A stretch of DNA of 64,000 nucleotides from B1 sp034439755 (GCA_034439755.1 JAWXAZ010000101.1:1-64000), one strand, 5' to 3'. Positions 1 to 8,999 are shown, numbered from the stretch's first letter. The notes: generated from the sequence alone by a model not told the origin. Program-made: numbers and translations.

Positions 1-942
1 GCGCAAGCTATCGCGTTTAAAATTATTAACTGCCAATAAACGAACAGGCCAAAAACCACGGCGGTTATAAACATAACGGAACTTCTGGTTGTATTTTGCA
101 GTATCAATATATTGTTGGGAAGTCCAAGCAACATTGCTGCGAGAATATCCTGGTAATAAAGAAGACTCGCCTTGTAAATCCCAGAAACAGCGGGATGTAT
201 TGGTACTGGTAGAAACTAAATCAAATGGGCTATTAATCCAAACGGTATCTAGTGCTACCGAGTTAGTGGTGGGCTGACTAGGGAAAAAACTTGCCAATGG
301 CGGAAGTATTAGTCCGCCGCCAGAACCACCTGGAGCACCCGCTCTAAACTCGTCTACCGTTGCTCCTCCAAAGCCACGTAAAGATAAGCCACCAGGCGTT
401 AATCCTGCAACGGTATAATTTAGAATTGAATTAACAACAGTAGTGCCATTGGGGCCATAGAGAAAGCAAGAAATATTTGAAGAAGTATTAAATACAACTT
501 CGGCTCTGTACCATTGATTCAAAGTATAAGATTGAGGAACAGATGAAACATCAAGGTAGCCCCAACTTGTATTTTGTTGTATTAAAAAGGTTGTTGTATT
601 TGGTGCAAGAAGTAATGAGTAACCACCAGATGCCGAAGCACCAAACCCTAGGTAGGCCCTGCCATTTCCAGAAAAATTAACCCACCAACTAATTTTGTCA
701 CCAGCATTTCCAACGGTAATATCAGTTCTATAGGCCCAATCGCCTCCACAAGATAGCGCTTTTGTGCCAGAGTAAACGGGAGTTGTTACAATGGTTGAGG
801 TGCCGGCCACTGCATTTACCCAAGGCGCAGAAGGCCAAAAGGGCAAGGTTTCAAATCCTTCCACAATTGATGGTAATGTTTGCGCCTTAATATTAAATGT
901 AATTAGGAAAGAAGACATGAGCAGAAAGTATATTTTTTTCAT
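1..942 (-). CDS. Secreted multidomain protein, N-terminal part only (runs off window start)
   Basis: Reading the minus strand from the ATG at 942-940 gives 314 uninterrupted codons to the window edge, so the 3' end is missing. Residues 1-21 are a signal peptide (MKK start, hydrophobic core, cleavage after NIKA). Residues about 24-190 resemble a jelly-roll or cleaved-adhesin (choice-of-anchor J) module: a start IVEGFETLPFW, then GTKALSCGG and DKISWWVNFSG. Residues about 235-310 (FWDLQG, RYVYNRRGFWPVRL) resemble a PKD-type repeat. Such proteins in Bacteroidota are usually exported and often end in a T9SS sorting domain, but the C-terminus is outside the window. The substrate or ligand is unknown. 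The gene is convincing by composition, signal peptide and length; the domain names are inferred from sequence feel. Confidence 0.8.
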   Translation of the reverse strand, partial: MKKIYFLLMSSFLITFNIKAQTLPSIVEGFETLPFWPSAPWVNAVAGTSTIVTTPVYSGTKALSCGGDWAYRTDITVGNAGDKISWWVNFSGNGRAYLGFGASASGGYSLLLAPNTTTFLIQQNTSWGYLDVSSVPQSYTLNQWYRAEVVFNTSSNISCFLYGPNGTTVVNSILNYTVAGLTPGGLSLRGFGGATVDEFRAGAPGGSGGGLILPPLASFFPSQPTTNSVALDTVWINSPFDLVSTSTNTSRCFWDLQGESSLLPGYSRSNVAWTSQQYIDTAKYNQKFRYVYNRRGFWPVRLLAVNNFKRDSLR

Positions 943-1304
943 ACCGTTTTGGTTTATACTCAAATCTAATTGTTTAAAAATCAACAATCAAGTGAATAAT
1001 TCTTTATTTATTGTTAATATTTCAAAATGGGCAAATGGGCCAAATTTTATAGTTTTTAACGTATAATTTTACCTGTAATTTTAATAGTCTAAATGGAAGC
1101 TTCAGTTAAATTGGAGTTATTGATAAGTAAATAGGAATATTTTTTTTTTGAAATAGACAAGGCCTAATTAGGGTTTAAGGCAACATCCCACATCAGCAAG
1201 AATTGGTTCGAACCGAAATAAATAAGAAATTGATTACAGTGCTGGTTTGATTACTGAAATGCGTATTAAAATATAGATATTTGCCAAAATAAGAAAGAGA
1301 GATT
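943..1304. other. Divergent intergenic region upstream of the secreted-protein gene and serS
   Basis: About 360 bases with no credible gene. It lies between two divergent start codons and so must hold both promoters. A perfect GGTTCGAACC palindrome sits at 1205-1214, one of the scattered family of this word. AT-rich runs (1021-1150) are present, but I see no confident terminator or RNA gene. Confidence 0.6.
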
Positions 1305-2573
1305 ATGTTAGCATTACAATATTTGCGCGAACAAACGCAGCACGCAAAAGACAGATTAAGCAAGAGAAGTCCTAAGTATGCCGAGATTATTGACAGTGTT
1401 TTGGCTATAGATGAAGAAAATAGAAAAGCGAAGGCCGAGATGGAGCGCAACCAATCGGAGGCAAATGCCATGGCAAAGAAGATTGGTGAATTGATGAAAA
1501 GCGGCGATAAGGCTGGTGCGGAAGAATTGAAGTCGCAAACTGCCAGTTTAAAAGAGGCAGGACGGGGCTTGGAGGAGCGTTCAAAACAATTGGAGCAAGA
1601 CTTATACGATGTTTTGGTAACGCTGCCCAATACGCCGCATGAATCTGTGCCTGTGGGCGTAGGTGCCGAGGATAATTATACAGTTTTTCAACATGGTGAT
1701 ATACCGGTTTTGGGCGAAAATGCCTTGCCGCATTGGGATTTAATTAAAAAGTACGACCTCATTGATTTTGAGTTAGGGTCAAAAATTACCGGTGCTGGTT
1801 TTCCTGTTTATAAGGGTAAAGGTGCCCGTATGCAACGTGCCATGATTAACTTCTTTTTGGATGAGGCAATAAAGGCTGGCTTTACAGAAATACAAGTTCC
1901 TTTGTTGGTAAACGCCGATAGTGGTTTTGGCACTGGTCAGTTGCCAGATAAGGAGGGCCAAATGTACCATTCAACGGTGGATGATTTGTATTTGATTCCC
2001 ACCGCGGAGGTTCCCATTACCAATATTTACCGCGACGTAATTTTAAAAGAAGAAGATTTACCCATCAAAAATGTAGGGTATACGCCCTGTTTTAGAAGAG
2101 AGGCAGGGGCTTGGGGCGCACATGTTCGCGGTCTGAACCGATTGCATCAATTCGATAAAGTTGAAATTGTACAAATTGCCCATCCAGATCAATCTTATGC
2201 TTTATTGGATGAGATGGTTATACATGTAAAAGGACTTCTAGAAAAGTTAGAATTGCCATACCGCATCTTGCATTTGTGTGGTGGAGATATGGGTTTTACC
2301 TCAGCATTAACCTACGATTTTGAAACTTATAGCACAGCACAAGGACGGTGGTTGGAGGTAAGTTCAACGTCAAATTTTGAAAGTTTTCAGGCCAATAGGT
2401 TAAAGTGTAGGTTCAAAAATAAAGAAGGCAAAAACCAATTGGTTCACACCTTAAATGGCAGTGCATTGGCTTTGCCGCGCATCCTTGCAACTATATTAGA
2501 GAACAACCAAACTCCAGAAGGCATTCGTGTACCAGCGGTATTGGTGCCGTATTGCGGGTTTGATATGATTTAG
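1305..2573 (+). CDS. serS: Serine--tRNA ligase (seryl-tRNA synthetase)
   Basis: Class II aminoacyl-tRNA synthetase that charges tRNA-Ser (and tRNA-Sec where present) in the cytoplasm. The product is 422 residues, the normal length. Residues 1-110 form the long helical coiled-coil arm that grips the tRNA variable arm (MLALQYLREQ, then K/E-rich heptads). The catalytic core follows: motif 2 is FRREAGAWG near residue 263, continuing into RLHQFDKVE, and motif 3 is GSALALPR near residue 385. The start at 1305 is supported by the family-typical N-terminus. The gene stands alone, divergent from the secreted protein and followed by a repeat-rich spacer. A GGTCTGAACC word lies inside the coding sequence at 2130-2139 (codons for RGLNR). 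Nothing suggests transfer or damage. Confidence 0.97.
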   Translation: MLALQYLREQTQHAKDRLSKRSPKYAEIIDSVLAIDEENRKAKAEMERNQSEANAMAKKIGELMKSGDKAGAEELKSQTASLKEAGRGLEERSKQLEQDLYDVLVTLPNTPHESVPVGVGAEDNYTVFQHGDIPVLGENALPHWDLIKKYDLIDFELGSKITGAGFPVYKGKGARMQRAMINFFLDEAIKAGFTEIQVPLLVNADSGFGTGQLPDKEGQMYHSTVDDLYLIPTAEVPITNIYRDVILKEEDLPIKNVGYTPCFRREAGAWGAHVRGLNRLHQFDKVEIVQIAHPDQSYALLDEMVIHVKGLLEKLELPYRILHLCGGDMGFTSALTYDFETYSTAQGRWLEVSSTSNFESFQANRLKCRFKNKEGKNQLVHTLNGSALALPRILATILENNQTPEGIRVPAVLVPYCGFDMI

Positions 2574-2691
2574 GATGGCTTTTAGCTGTTAGCTATTGGC
2601 TCTTGGTAGAAATCATTTTTGTTAGGTTAAAGCTATTTCGTTTTTTTTCTTAGAATAATTCTGCTGGATGTAATTTTAGTAATTCTTGCTA

Positions 2692-3165
2692 GGTTAATCT
2701 TTCTGGCGGATCTGTAGGTGGTGGTTGCGAATTGGCAAAATGAAAAGAGATTAAACATAGATTAATAATAGATACCTAATACTTTTACCAAAATTACTTG
2801 GTTTGTTTGCTTTGTTTGGTTTGGTTTACTTGGTTTGGTTTGGTTTGGTTTGTTTGTTTGGTTGTTTGTTTGGTTTGTTTGTTTGGTTGTTTGGTTTGGT
2901 TTACTTGGTTTGTTTGTTTGGTTTGTTTGTTTGTTTGGTTTGGTTTGTTTGTTTGTTTGGTTTGTTTGTTTTGTTTGCTTTGCTTGGTTTGTTTTGTTTT
3001 GTTTGGTTTTGTTTGGTTTGTTTTGTTTGTTTGCTTTGTTTGCTTTGTTTGCTTTGATTTTTTCGTGATTTTTAAAATTGAATATCGAAAATAGTGAAGG
3101 AAATACAATGAAAAAAGCAGCTTAAATAAATTAATGAAAAATTAAGATTTTATTTAAGACTTAAT
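2692..3165 (-). pseudogene. Decayed paralogue of the phase-variable secreted-protein locus at 37865
   Basis: Read on the minus strand, this segment aligns by eye with the plus-strand locus at about 37785-38027. Shared parts in order: an upstream block around 3120-3165 including ATTTATTTAAGCTGCTTTTT; a long CAAAC-rich tract; AAGTAATTTTG directly after the tract; a signal-peptide-like stretch (SNFGKSIRYLLLIYV, then stop); and a Q-PPP-TDPPE segment at about 2698-2728 that stops at once (RLT then TAG). The base corresponding to the paralogue start codon reads ACG instead of ATG. One in-frame stop and at least one indel break the signal peptide, and homology ends near 2692. I infer a dead, 3'-truncated copy. 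Confidence 0.65.
2796..3056. repeat. Low-complexity CAAAC/CCAAA tract, about 260 bp
   Basis: Irregular mixture of TTTGG, TTTG and TTTGC units (minus strand: CCAAA, CAAA, GCAAA) without a stop codon in several frames. This creates spurious open frames on both strands (F/V/C/L-rich on plus, K/Q/T/N-rich on minus). It corresponds in position to the short (AACCA)9 tract of the paralogous locus at 37868, but is about five times longer and degenerate. It looks like an expanded, no longer pure microsatellite, not a coding region. Confidence 0.85.
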
Positions 3166-3355
3166 GTCAACAATTTTTTTTGCATAAATTGGAGCTACTT
3201 GCCATTTAATTTGAGAAGACCTAATTCTCCATTGTAGAACAATTTTACATGTATTATTACCCTTTTTTTCTTCACTAATTTTGAAACACTTTAGCAAATA
3301 CCAAAATCTTAGATATTATTCGCAACCAAGCAAAGTAGTTAGCTTTTCCCTTAAA

Positions 3356-3976
3356 CTACCCTTCGGTGCTTTCAATGGAGGAATTTTCATGTGTTGTGTT
3401 TTCAGTGTTTATTTCATCAGCAGTTACTGCTTTTTGCATCAATAGGATCAAAACGAAACCGCAACTTATTGCGGCATCGGCAATGTTAAAAACCGGACGA
3501 AAGAATTCAAATTCTTCGCCAGCCCAAAATGGCCAATTTTCTGGTATGGTGGTTTGTATTAAGGGAAAATATAACATATCTACCACGCGGCCATGAAACC
3601 ACTCATCGTACCCAAAATATACGCCATAGAAAACAGAATCGATGATGTTTCCTAAGGCTCCGGCAACAATTAATACCCAACCGTAAACATACCAAGCGCG
3701 GGTGTTTTTGTGGATGAGGGTTTTGATATAATAACTAATTACACCTACAAATATGATTCTAAAAAGTGTGAGAAATATTTTGCCTGTTTTGCCCCCAAAT
3801 TCTAGTCCAAACGCCATTCCATAATTTTCGGTAAAATGTAGTCTGAACCAATTACCCATAATGGAAATTTCCTCGCCTAGGAAGAAATGATTTTTTATGT
3901 ACAATTTAAAGTATTGGTCTATTGCCAAAACCACTAATAAAATTGAAAAGGGAAGGGTATATTTTTTAGCGTTCAT
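3356..3976 (-). CDS. lspA: Lipoprotein signal peptidase (signal peptidase II)
   Basis: Inner-membrane aspartic protease that removes the signal peptide from diacylglyceryl-modified prolipoproteins. The product is 206 residues with four predicted membrane helices (about 8-26, 66-86, 94-112, 165-182). The two catalytic aspartates are visible: D113 in GNIIDS and D167 in FNIADA. The segment NYGMAFG near residue 51 matches the family FN.GAAFG block. Compared with E. coli LspA it has a long periplasmic loop (about 115-160) and a hydrophilic tail, both common in Bacteroidota. It follows ileS and the DksA-like gene on the same strand but is separated from them by a terminator, a 355-base spacer and its own promoter. 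The window has several lipoproteins that would be substrates. Confidence 0.95.
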   Translation of the reverse strand: MNAKKYTLPFSILLVVLAIDQYFKLYIKNHFFLGEEISIMGNWFRLHFTENYGMAFGLEFGGKTGKIFLTLFRIIFVGVISYYIKTLIHKNTRAWYVYGWVLIVAGALGNIIDSVFYGVYFGYDEWFHGRVVDMLYFPLIQTTIPENWPFWAGEEFEFFRPVFNIADAAISCGFVLILLMQKAVTADEINTENTTHENSSIESTEG

Positions 3977-3996
3977 TTTTTTTTGGTTATATGCTG

Positions 3997-4004
3997 CAAA
4001 AGTA
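3997..4004 (-). promoter_or_regulatory. Likely lspA promoter -7 box
   Basis: The minus strand reads TACTTTTGC here, a match to the Bacteroidota -7 consensus TAnnTTTG. A TTG lies about 20 bases upstream. The lspA ATG is about 20 bases downstream. Seen in sequence; function inferred. Confidence 0.5.
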
Positions 4005-4141
4005 TAAAATAGCGGCTGCTTGCCAAGATATTTTAGTTGGGTGATATTTTTAATCTGTTTACGGCAAATATTATGCGCCGAGATTACAAGGAATTAGCAT
4101 AAGAATTCGCTCAGAACATTTGTAATAAGCGTATCGGCATT

Positions 4142-4193
4142 TACCATACTTAAATCAAATTGCCCTTTGGGCAAATTTAATTTAGGTATGGTA
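4142..4193. repeat. Large imperfect palindrome (hairpin) in the lspA upstream spacer
   Basis: Arms 4142-4165 and 4169-4193 are nearly perfectly complementary (about 24 bases each, three mismatches or bulges) around a TTT loop, with GCCC/GGGC at the top of the stem. No T-tract follows, so it is not a standard terminator. It could be a REP or MITE-like element, or an RNA structure in the spacer between the DksA-like gene and lspA. Confidence 0.7.
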
Positions 4194-4285
4194 TTATTTG
4201 TAAAGAAACAAAATTAGTCCCCGCTAGGTGGCATAGGCCATTTTGATATCAAACTTTAACGCCTATAAAAGTAAAGAAACAAAAA

Positions 4286-4312
4286 AGCCTCCGCTTTTTG
4301 GCGAAGGCTTTT
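4286..4312 (-). terminator. Rho-independent terminator after the DksA-like gene
   Basis: On the minus strand: AGCCTTCGC, loop, GCGGAGGCT, then a T-run. It lies 20 bases past the stop codon at 4332 and ends the ileS/DksA-like transcript. The flanking A-run makes it potentially bidirectional. A diverged copy of the flanking GTAAAGAAACAAAA sequence occurs at about 4200. Confidence 0.85.
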
Positions 4313-4331
4313 TTTGAATAAACTCGAAGGC

Positions 4332-5636
4332 TTATTTATATTGTTGCAATTTGGCTTCCATACTTAAAGTGGTATGTGGTACCGCGCGTAAGCGTTCTTT
4401 AGAGATTAATTTACCTGTTACTTTACAAATACCATAAGTTTTGTTTTCTATGCGAATTGAGGCATTTTCTAGGTTTTCAATAAACTTACGTTGGCGGGCT
4501 GCTAGCTGACTCAAATATTCTTTTTCTGAAGTTGAGGCACCATCATCCAATTTATTGTATGCATTGTCTGTATCGGCTCCACCGTTGATGCCTGGGTTTT
4601 GCATTTGGTTCAACAAGTTGTTTAACTCTTCCTTAGCCAAAGACAATTTTTTGTTGATTAAGTCCTTAAATTCAATCAGTTCAGCATCGCTATATCTTTT
4701 GGTATCACCAGTAATAATGTGTAAGTTTTCCGTTTTATCTTCGAATACTGGGTTTTTGCTCACCACTGGTTTCAAAGGTTTTGGAGCGGTATGTATTTTC
4801 TTAGGTTCTACCACTACAACTGGCGGAACAATTGTTTTTGATGATTTATTAACGGCCTTTTTTGCTGGTGCTTTTATCGCTGCTTTTTTAGCCGGCTCAA
4901 CAACTGCTAAAGGAGCTGACTTAGCTATTGGATTAGAAACTACCTTCGCTGCTTTTTTAGCAACCGGCTTGGCAATTGGTTTCGCAACAGGCTTATCTGC
5001 AACCTTCACTGCTTTTTTAGCAACCGGCTTGGCAATTGGTTTCGCAACAGGCTTAGCTGCAACTTTCACTGCTTTTTTAGCAACCGGCTTGGCAATTGGT
5101 TTCGCAACAGGCTTTGCTGCAACCTTCGTTGCTTTTTTAGCAATAGGTTTCGCAACAGGCTTTGCCGCAACCTTCACTGCTTTTTTAGCAACAGGTTTCG
5201 CAACTGGCTTTGCCGCAACCTTCACTGCTTTTTTAGCAACAGGCTTAGCTGCAACCTTCACTGCTTTTTTAACAACCGGCTTTGCCGCAACCTTAGTTGC
5301 TTTTTTAGCAACAGGTTTCGCAACAGGCTTAACAATAGCCTTCACTGCTTTTTTAGCAATCACTTTCTTAGCAACAACAGCCTTTTTAGGGGCAACAGCT
5401 TTTTTAGCAATCGTTTTCTTAGCAATAGGCTTCTTAGCTATAGCCTTTTTAGGCGCTGCTTTTTTCACCACTTTTTTAGGTGCTACTTTGCTTACTTTTT
5501 TAGCAAGCACCTTCTTAGGAGCTGCTTTTTTAGGAGCTACCTTCACCGCTTTTTTAGGAGCAGCTTTCTTTACTGCTTTTTTAGGAGCAGCCTTCACTGC
5601 TTTTTTGGGCGCATTTTTTGTCGTTTTCTTAGCCAT
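4332..5636 (-). CDS. TraR/DksA-like protein with long histone H1-like Lys/Ala/Pro tail
   Basis: 434 residues in two parts. Residues 1 to about 300 are almost only K, A, P and V, built from repeated blocks such as KPVAKKAVKVAA and KPIAKPVAKKA. These resemble bacterial histone H1-like proteins (AlgP, Hc1), which bind nucleic acid through their charge. Residues about 315-434 are a DksA/TraR coiled-coil and finger module (YSDAELIEFKDLINKKL, then TYGICKVTGKLISKERL). Only one cysteine remains in the finger where classical DksA has four, so zinc binding is doubtful; cysteine-poor versions are common next to ileS in Bacteroidota. The predicted role is RNA polymerase secondary-channel binding, possibly tethered to nucleic acid. 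It starts three bases after the ileS stop, so the genes are probably co-transcribed. The repeats are prone to length change. Confidence 0.85.
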   Translation of the reverse strand: MAKKTTKNAPKKAVKAAPKKAVKKAAPKKAVKVAPKKAAPKKVLAKKVSKVAPKKVVKKAAPKKAIAKKPIAKKTIAKKAVAPKKAVVAKKVIAKKAVKAIVKPVAKPVAKKATKVAAKPVVKKAVKVAAKPVAKKAVKVAAKPVAKPVAKKAVKVAAKPVAKPIAKKATKVAAKPVAKPIAKPVAKKAVKVAAKPVAKPIAKPVAKKAVKVADKPVAKPIAKPVAKKAAKVVSNPIAKSAPLAVVEPAKKAAIKAPAKKAVNKSSKTIVPPVVVVEPKKIHTAPKPLKPVVSKNPVFEDKTENLHIITGDTKRYSDAELIEFKDLINKKLSLAKEELNNLLNQMQNPGINGGADTDNAYNKLDDGASTSEKEYLSQLAARQRKFIENLENASIRIENKTYGICKVTGKLISKERLRAVPHTTLSMEAKLQQYK

Positions 5637-5639
5637 GGT

Positions 5640-8600
5640 CTATATAAATTTTTCAATTTGAACCTTTATTGAAACTTCGTCAATTAATATAGCCGTTTCT
5701 ACCTCTAACTCGGAAACTATTTCAATATCGTTCGCCAAAATTTCGCTGCAAATATAGTTTTTGAATTGATTAATAGCACTTTTTATATAAATATCTCCAA
5801 TAATTTTCACACTTATTTTATCGGTTAAGTCCAATCCCGACTCCTTACGCAAGTTTTGTATCTTACTTACAATTTCCCTGGCAATGCCTTCCTCTTTCAA
5901 CTTGTCATTGAGGTTAATATCGAGCGCAACCGTCAAACGACCTTCATTTGCTACCTTATACCCCGGAATTTCCTTTGAAAGAATCTCCACGTCACTCAGC
6001 AAAATTTCAATATTTTCTCCCTCCAGCAATAGGTTCAAACCGCCATTTTTTTCTAATTCTGCAATTTGATCTTGGGTAAATCCTGAAATTTTCTCGGCAC
6101 CCATTTTCATTTTTGAACCCAATTTTTTGCCTAGACTTTTAAAATTTGGCTTAATAGATTTGGCCATGGCTTCAATAAACTCAAGCTCTTTTACATTTAC
6201 TTCCGCCAAAATTAAATCCATTACGTGGGTAATTTCATCTTTCATTTGCTGATCCAAAACCGGTATCAAGATTTTTTGTAAAGGCTGACGAACTTTGATG
6301 TTTTCTTTTTTACGGATAGAAAGTACCAAGGAAGAAATCTTTTGGGCATAGGCCATTTGCTCTTCCAAATCTTTGTTTATCCATTTGGTTTTTACCTTAG
6401 GGAAATTGCTCAAATGCACCGATTTGCATGCTTGCTTTTTGCCAACCGCATTTAAATCCCTAAACAATTGCTCCGAAAAGAATGGGGCAAACGGACTCAT
6501 TAACTGCGAAATGGTTTCTAAGCAGGTATATAACGTTTGGTAGGCCGAAATTTTGTCTTGGCTATACTCGCCTTTCCAGAATCTTCTTCTGCACAAGCGC
6601 ACATACCAATTGCTCAAATTTTCTCCCACAAAGTCTTGTATAGCCCTTGTTGCAGGCGTTGGGTCGTAGGAGTCCATTTGTTTTTCTACTTTCTGAACCA
6701 AGGTTTGTAACAGACTTAAAATCCATCGGTCAATTTCTGGTCGCTCTGCCAAAGGAACCTCTGGTTCTGCATAGGCAAATCCATCGATATTGGCATACAA
6801 AGCAAAAAAGTTATATGTATTATAAAGGGTGCCAAAGAATTTACGCTGACATTCGGCCACGCCTTCCAAATCAAATTTCAAATTATCCCAAGGATCGCTG
6901 TTGCTCAATAAATACCATCGGGTGGCATCTGCTCCAAACTGATCAATGGTTTTAAAAGGGTCTACCACATTGCCCAAACGCTTGCTCATTTTGTTGCCAT
7001 GCTTGTCTAAAACCAATCCATTGGCAATTACATTTTTGTAGCTAATGCTGTCGAAAAGCAAAACAGACAAGGCATGTAAGGTAAAGAACCATCCCCTTGT
7101 TTGGTCTACTCCCTCGGCAATAAAATCGGCAGGAAAATTATTTCTAAACACCTCTTCATTTTCAAAAGGCCAATGCCACTGCGCGTATGGCATGGCACCA
7201 CTGTCGAACCAAACATCAATTAAATCTGCTTCGCGGTGCATCTTTTCTCCGCGCGATGAAACCATGATAATATGGTCAACAAATGGTTTATGCAGGTCTT
7301 TTATTTCGAAGCTAGATTCCATGAAACCAGCGGTAACAGATAAGGCAATTTCTGCCTTCAATTCTGCTTGCGAGCCAATGCATTTTTCTTCGCTGCCATC
7401 TGCAGTGCGCCAAATAGGAAGTGGCGTTCCCCAATAGCGAGAGCGAGATAAATTCCAATCTACCAAGTTCTCTAACCAGTTGCCAAATCGGCCTGTGCCA
7501 GTATGTTCTGGCTTCCAGTTAATGGTTTTGTTTAACTCCACTAAACGGTCTTTTACGGCCGTGGTTTTGATAAACCAACTTTCTAAAGGATAGTATAAAA
7601 TGGGCTTATCGGTTCTCCAACAATGCGGGTAAGTATGGTCGTATTTTTCTATTTTAAATGCCTTATTTTCTATTTTTAATTTAAGGGCAATGAGCTCGTC
7701 AACGCTTAGGTATTTATCTAATTTAGGAATAATGGAAGCCAGTCTTTCTTGTTGTATACTCAATTCAATGGCTTTCTCCTCATCGGTTAAATAAGCTTCT
7801 TTTACAAAGCGTCCGTTCAAAGGAAAAATTGGGTCTAAAACAGTCTCCAAAAATTTACCACGTTTGTCAACCAAGGTTAAAGAACCCATGCCGTATTGTT
7901 TGCCCACTCTAAAGTCATCGGCACCAAAGCTTGGGGCAATATGCACAATTCCGGTACCGTCTGAAGTCGTTACAAAATCGCCTGCAATTACCTTAAAGGC
8001 ATCGCCGTTATCGGGTTGTACATAAGGTAGCAATTGCTGGTAAGTCATTCCCACAAGGTCATTTCCACTCACTTCCTTAAGCACTTCAAAAGGAATCTTT
8101 TTATCGCCTTCTTTATAATCGCTTAGGTTGAGCCCGACATTGCTTTCTGGGAAATATTTGCCCAATAAATCTTTGGCAAGCAGCACGTTTATGGGCAAAT
8201 ATGTATAAGGATTAAAAGATTTAACCAGCACATAGGTAATTTTTTCGCCAACGGCTAGGGCTGTATTTGAAGGTAATGTCCAAGGCGTGGTTGTCCAAGC
8301 TAAGAAATAAACTTTCTCATTGGCCAAACCCAAACCCAAAGCACTTGCATCAGCGCATTCAAATTGGGCAACCACGGTATTGTCTTTTACATCTTTATAG
8401 GTGCCTGGTTGGTTCAGCTCATGACTGCTAAGACCTGTACCAGCAGCGGGCGAGTAGGGTTGAATGGTATAACCTTTATAGAGGTAACCTTTATCGTATA
8501 GCCTTTTTAATAAGTTCCACAGGCTTTCAATATAATCATTTTCATACGTCACATACGGATCGCTAAGGTCCACCCAATAGCCCATTCTTTGGGTGAGTTT

Positions 8601-8999
8601 ATCCCAGATATCGGTGTATTTCATTACATCTTTTCGGCAGGCCTCATTGTATTCTGCCACGGTAATTTTTTTGCCAATATCCTCCTTGGTAATACCTAGC
8701 GTTTTTTCTACTTGCAATTCAACTGGCAATCCGTGTGTATCCCAGCCAGCCTTGCGTTTTACCTGAAATCCTTTGAGGGTATTATACCTGCAAAAAACAT
8801 CTTTTACTGCGCGGCCCATTACATGGTGAATGCCTGGCAAACCGTTGGCACTAGGCGGACCTTCATAGAAAACATAAGAAGGCGCACCCTCTCTGGCTGT
8901 TACACTTTCTTCGAAAATTTTATCCTGTTCCCAAAAATTTAAAACGGCCTCTTCAAATGCCGGGAAGTCTAGTTTCTTGTACTCTTTATACTTGTTCAT
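5640..8999 (-). CDS. ileS: Isoleucine--tRNA ligase
   Basis: Class I synthetase that charges tRNA-Ile and edits misacylated valine. The product is 1119 residues, the usual size for the long eukaryote-like IleRS found in Bacteroidota. The HIGH-type motif is within GPPSANGLPGIHHVMG (residues about 48-63), and KMSKR is at about 670-674 (HGNKMSKRLGNV). The editing (CP1) domain lies between, with TTPWTLPSN. The C-terminal anticodon-binding region contains LSNWYVRLCRRRFW. The N-terminus MNKYKEYKKLDFPAFEEAVL is family-typical and supports the start. Upstream on the same strand, 62 bases away, is the RND exporter; a separate promoter box and a GGTCTGAACC word lie in that gap. The downstream DksA-like gene follows at 3 bases. 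Confidence 0.97.
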   Translation of the reverse strand: MNKYKEYKKLDFPAFEEAVLNFWEQDKIFEESVTAREGAPSYVFYEGPPSANGLPGIHHVMGRAVKDVFCRYNTLKGFQVKRKAGWDTHGLPVELQVEKTLGITKEDIGKKITVAEYNEACRKDVMKYTDIWDKLTQRMGYWVDLSDPYVTYENDYIESLWNLLKRLYDKGYLYKGYTIQPYSPAAGTGLSSHELNQPGTYKDVKDNTVVAQFECADASALGLGLANEKVYFLAWTTTPWTLPSNTALAVGEKITYVLVKSFNPYTYLPINVLLAKDLLGKYFPESNVGLNLSDYKEGDKKIPFEVLKEVSGNDLVGMTYQQLLPYVQPDNGDAFKVIAGDFVTTSDGTGIVHIAPSFGADDFRVGKQYGMGSLTLVDKRGKFLETVLDPIFPLNGRFVKEAYLTDEEKAIELSIQQERLASIIPKLDKYLSVDELIALKLKIENKAFKIEKYDHTYPHCWRTDKPILYYPLESWFIKTTAVKDRLVELNKTINWKPEHTGTGRFGNWLENLVDWNLSRSRYWGTPLPIWRTADGSEEKCIGSQAELKAEIALSVTAGFMESSFEIKDLHKPFVDHIIMVSSRGEKMHREADLIDVWFDSGAMPYAQWHWPFENEEVFRNNFPADFIAEGVDQTRGWFFTLHALSVLLFDSISYKNVIANGLVLDKHGNKMSKRLGNVVDPFKTIDQFGADATRWYLLSNSDPWDNLKFDLEGVAECQRKFFGTLYNTYNFFALYANIDGFAYAEPEVPLAERPEIDRWILSLLQTLVQKVEKQMDSYDPTPATRAIQDFVGENLSNWYVRLCRRRFWKGEYSQDKISAYQTLYTCLETISQLMSPFAPFFSEQLFRDLNAVGKKQACKSVHLSNFPKVKTKWINKDLEEQMAYAQKISSLVLSIRKKENIKVRQPLQKILIPVLDQQMKDEITHVMDLILAEVNVKELEFIEAMAKSIKPNFKSLGKKLGSKMKMGAEKISGFTQDQIAELEKNGGLNLLLEGENIEILLSDVEILSKEIPGYKVANEGRLTVALDINLNDKLKEEGIAREIVSKIQNLRKESGLDLTDKISVKIIGDIYIKSAINQFKNYICSEILANDIEIVSELEVETAILIDEVSIKVQIEKFI

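Noticed and set aside
2794..3108. Open frames of 77-104 codons on both strands in the CAAAC tract
   Set aside because: The tract contains no stop triplets in most frames, so long frames are automatic. Translations are simple repeats (QTKQTN or CLFGLFV).
4555..5661. 368-codon open frame on the plus strand opposite the DksA-like gene
   Set aside because: It is the mirror of a K/A/P repeat gene whose codons (AAA, GCA, GTT) give few stops in the complement. Its translation is F/A/T/L-rich and meaningless, with no start context.
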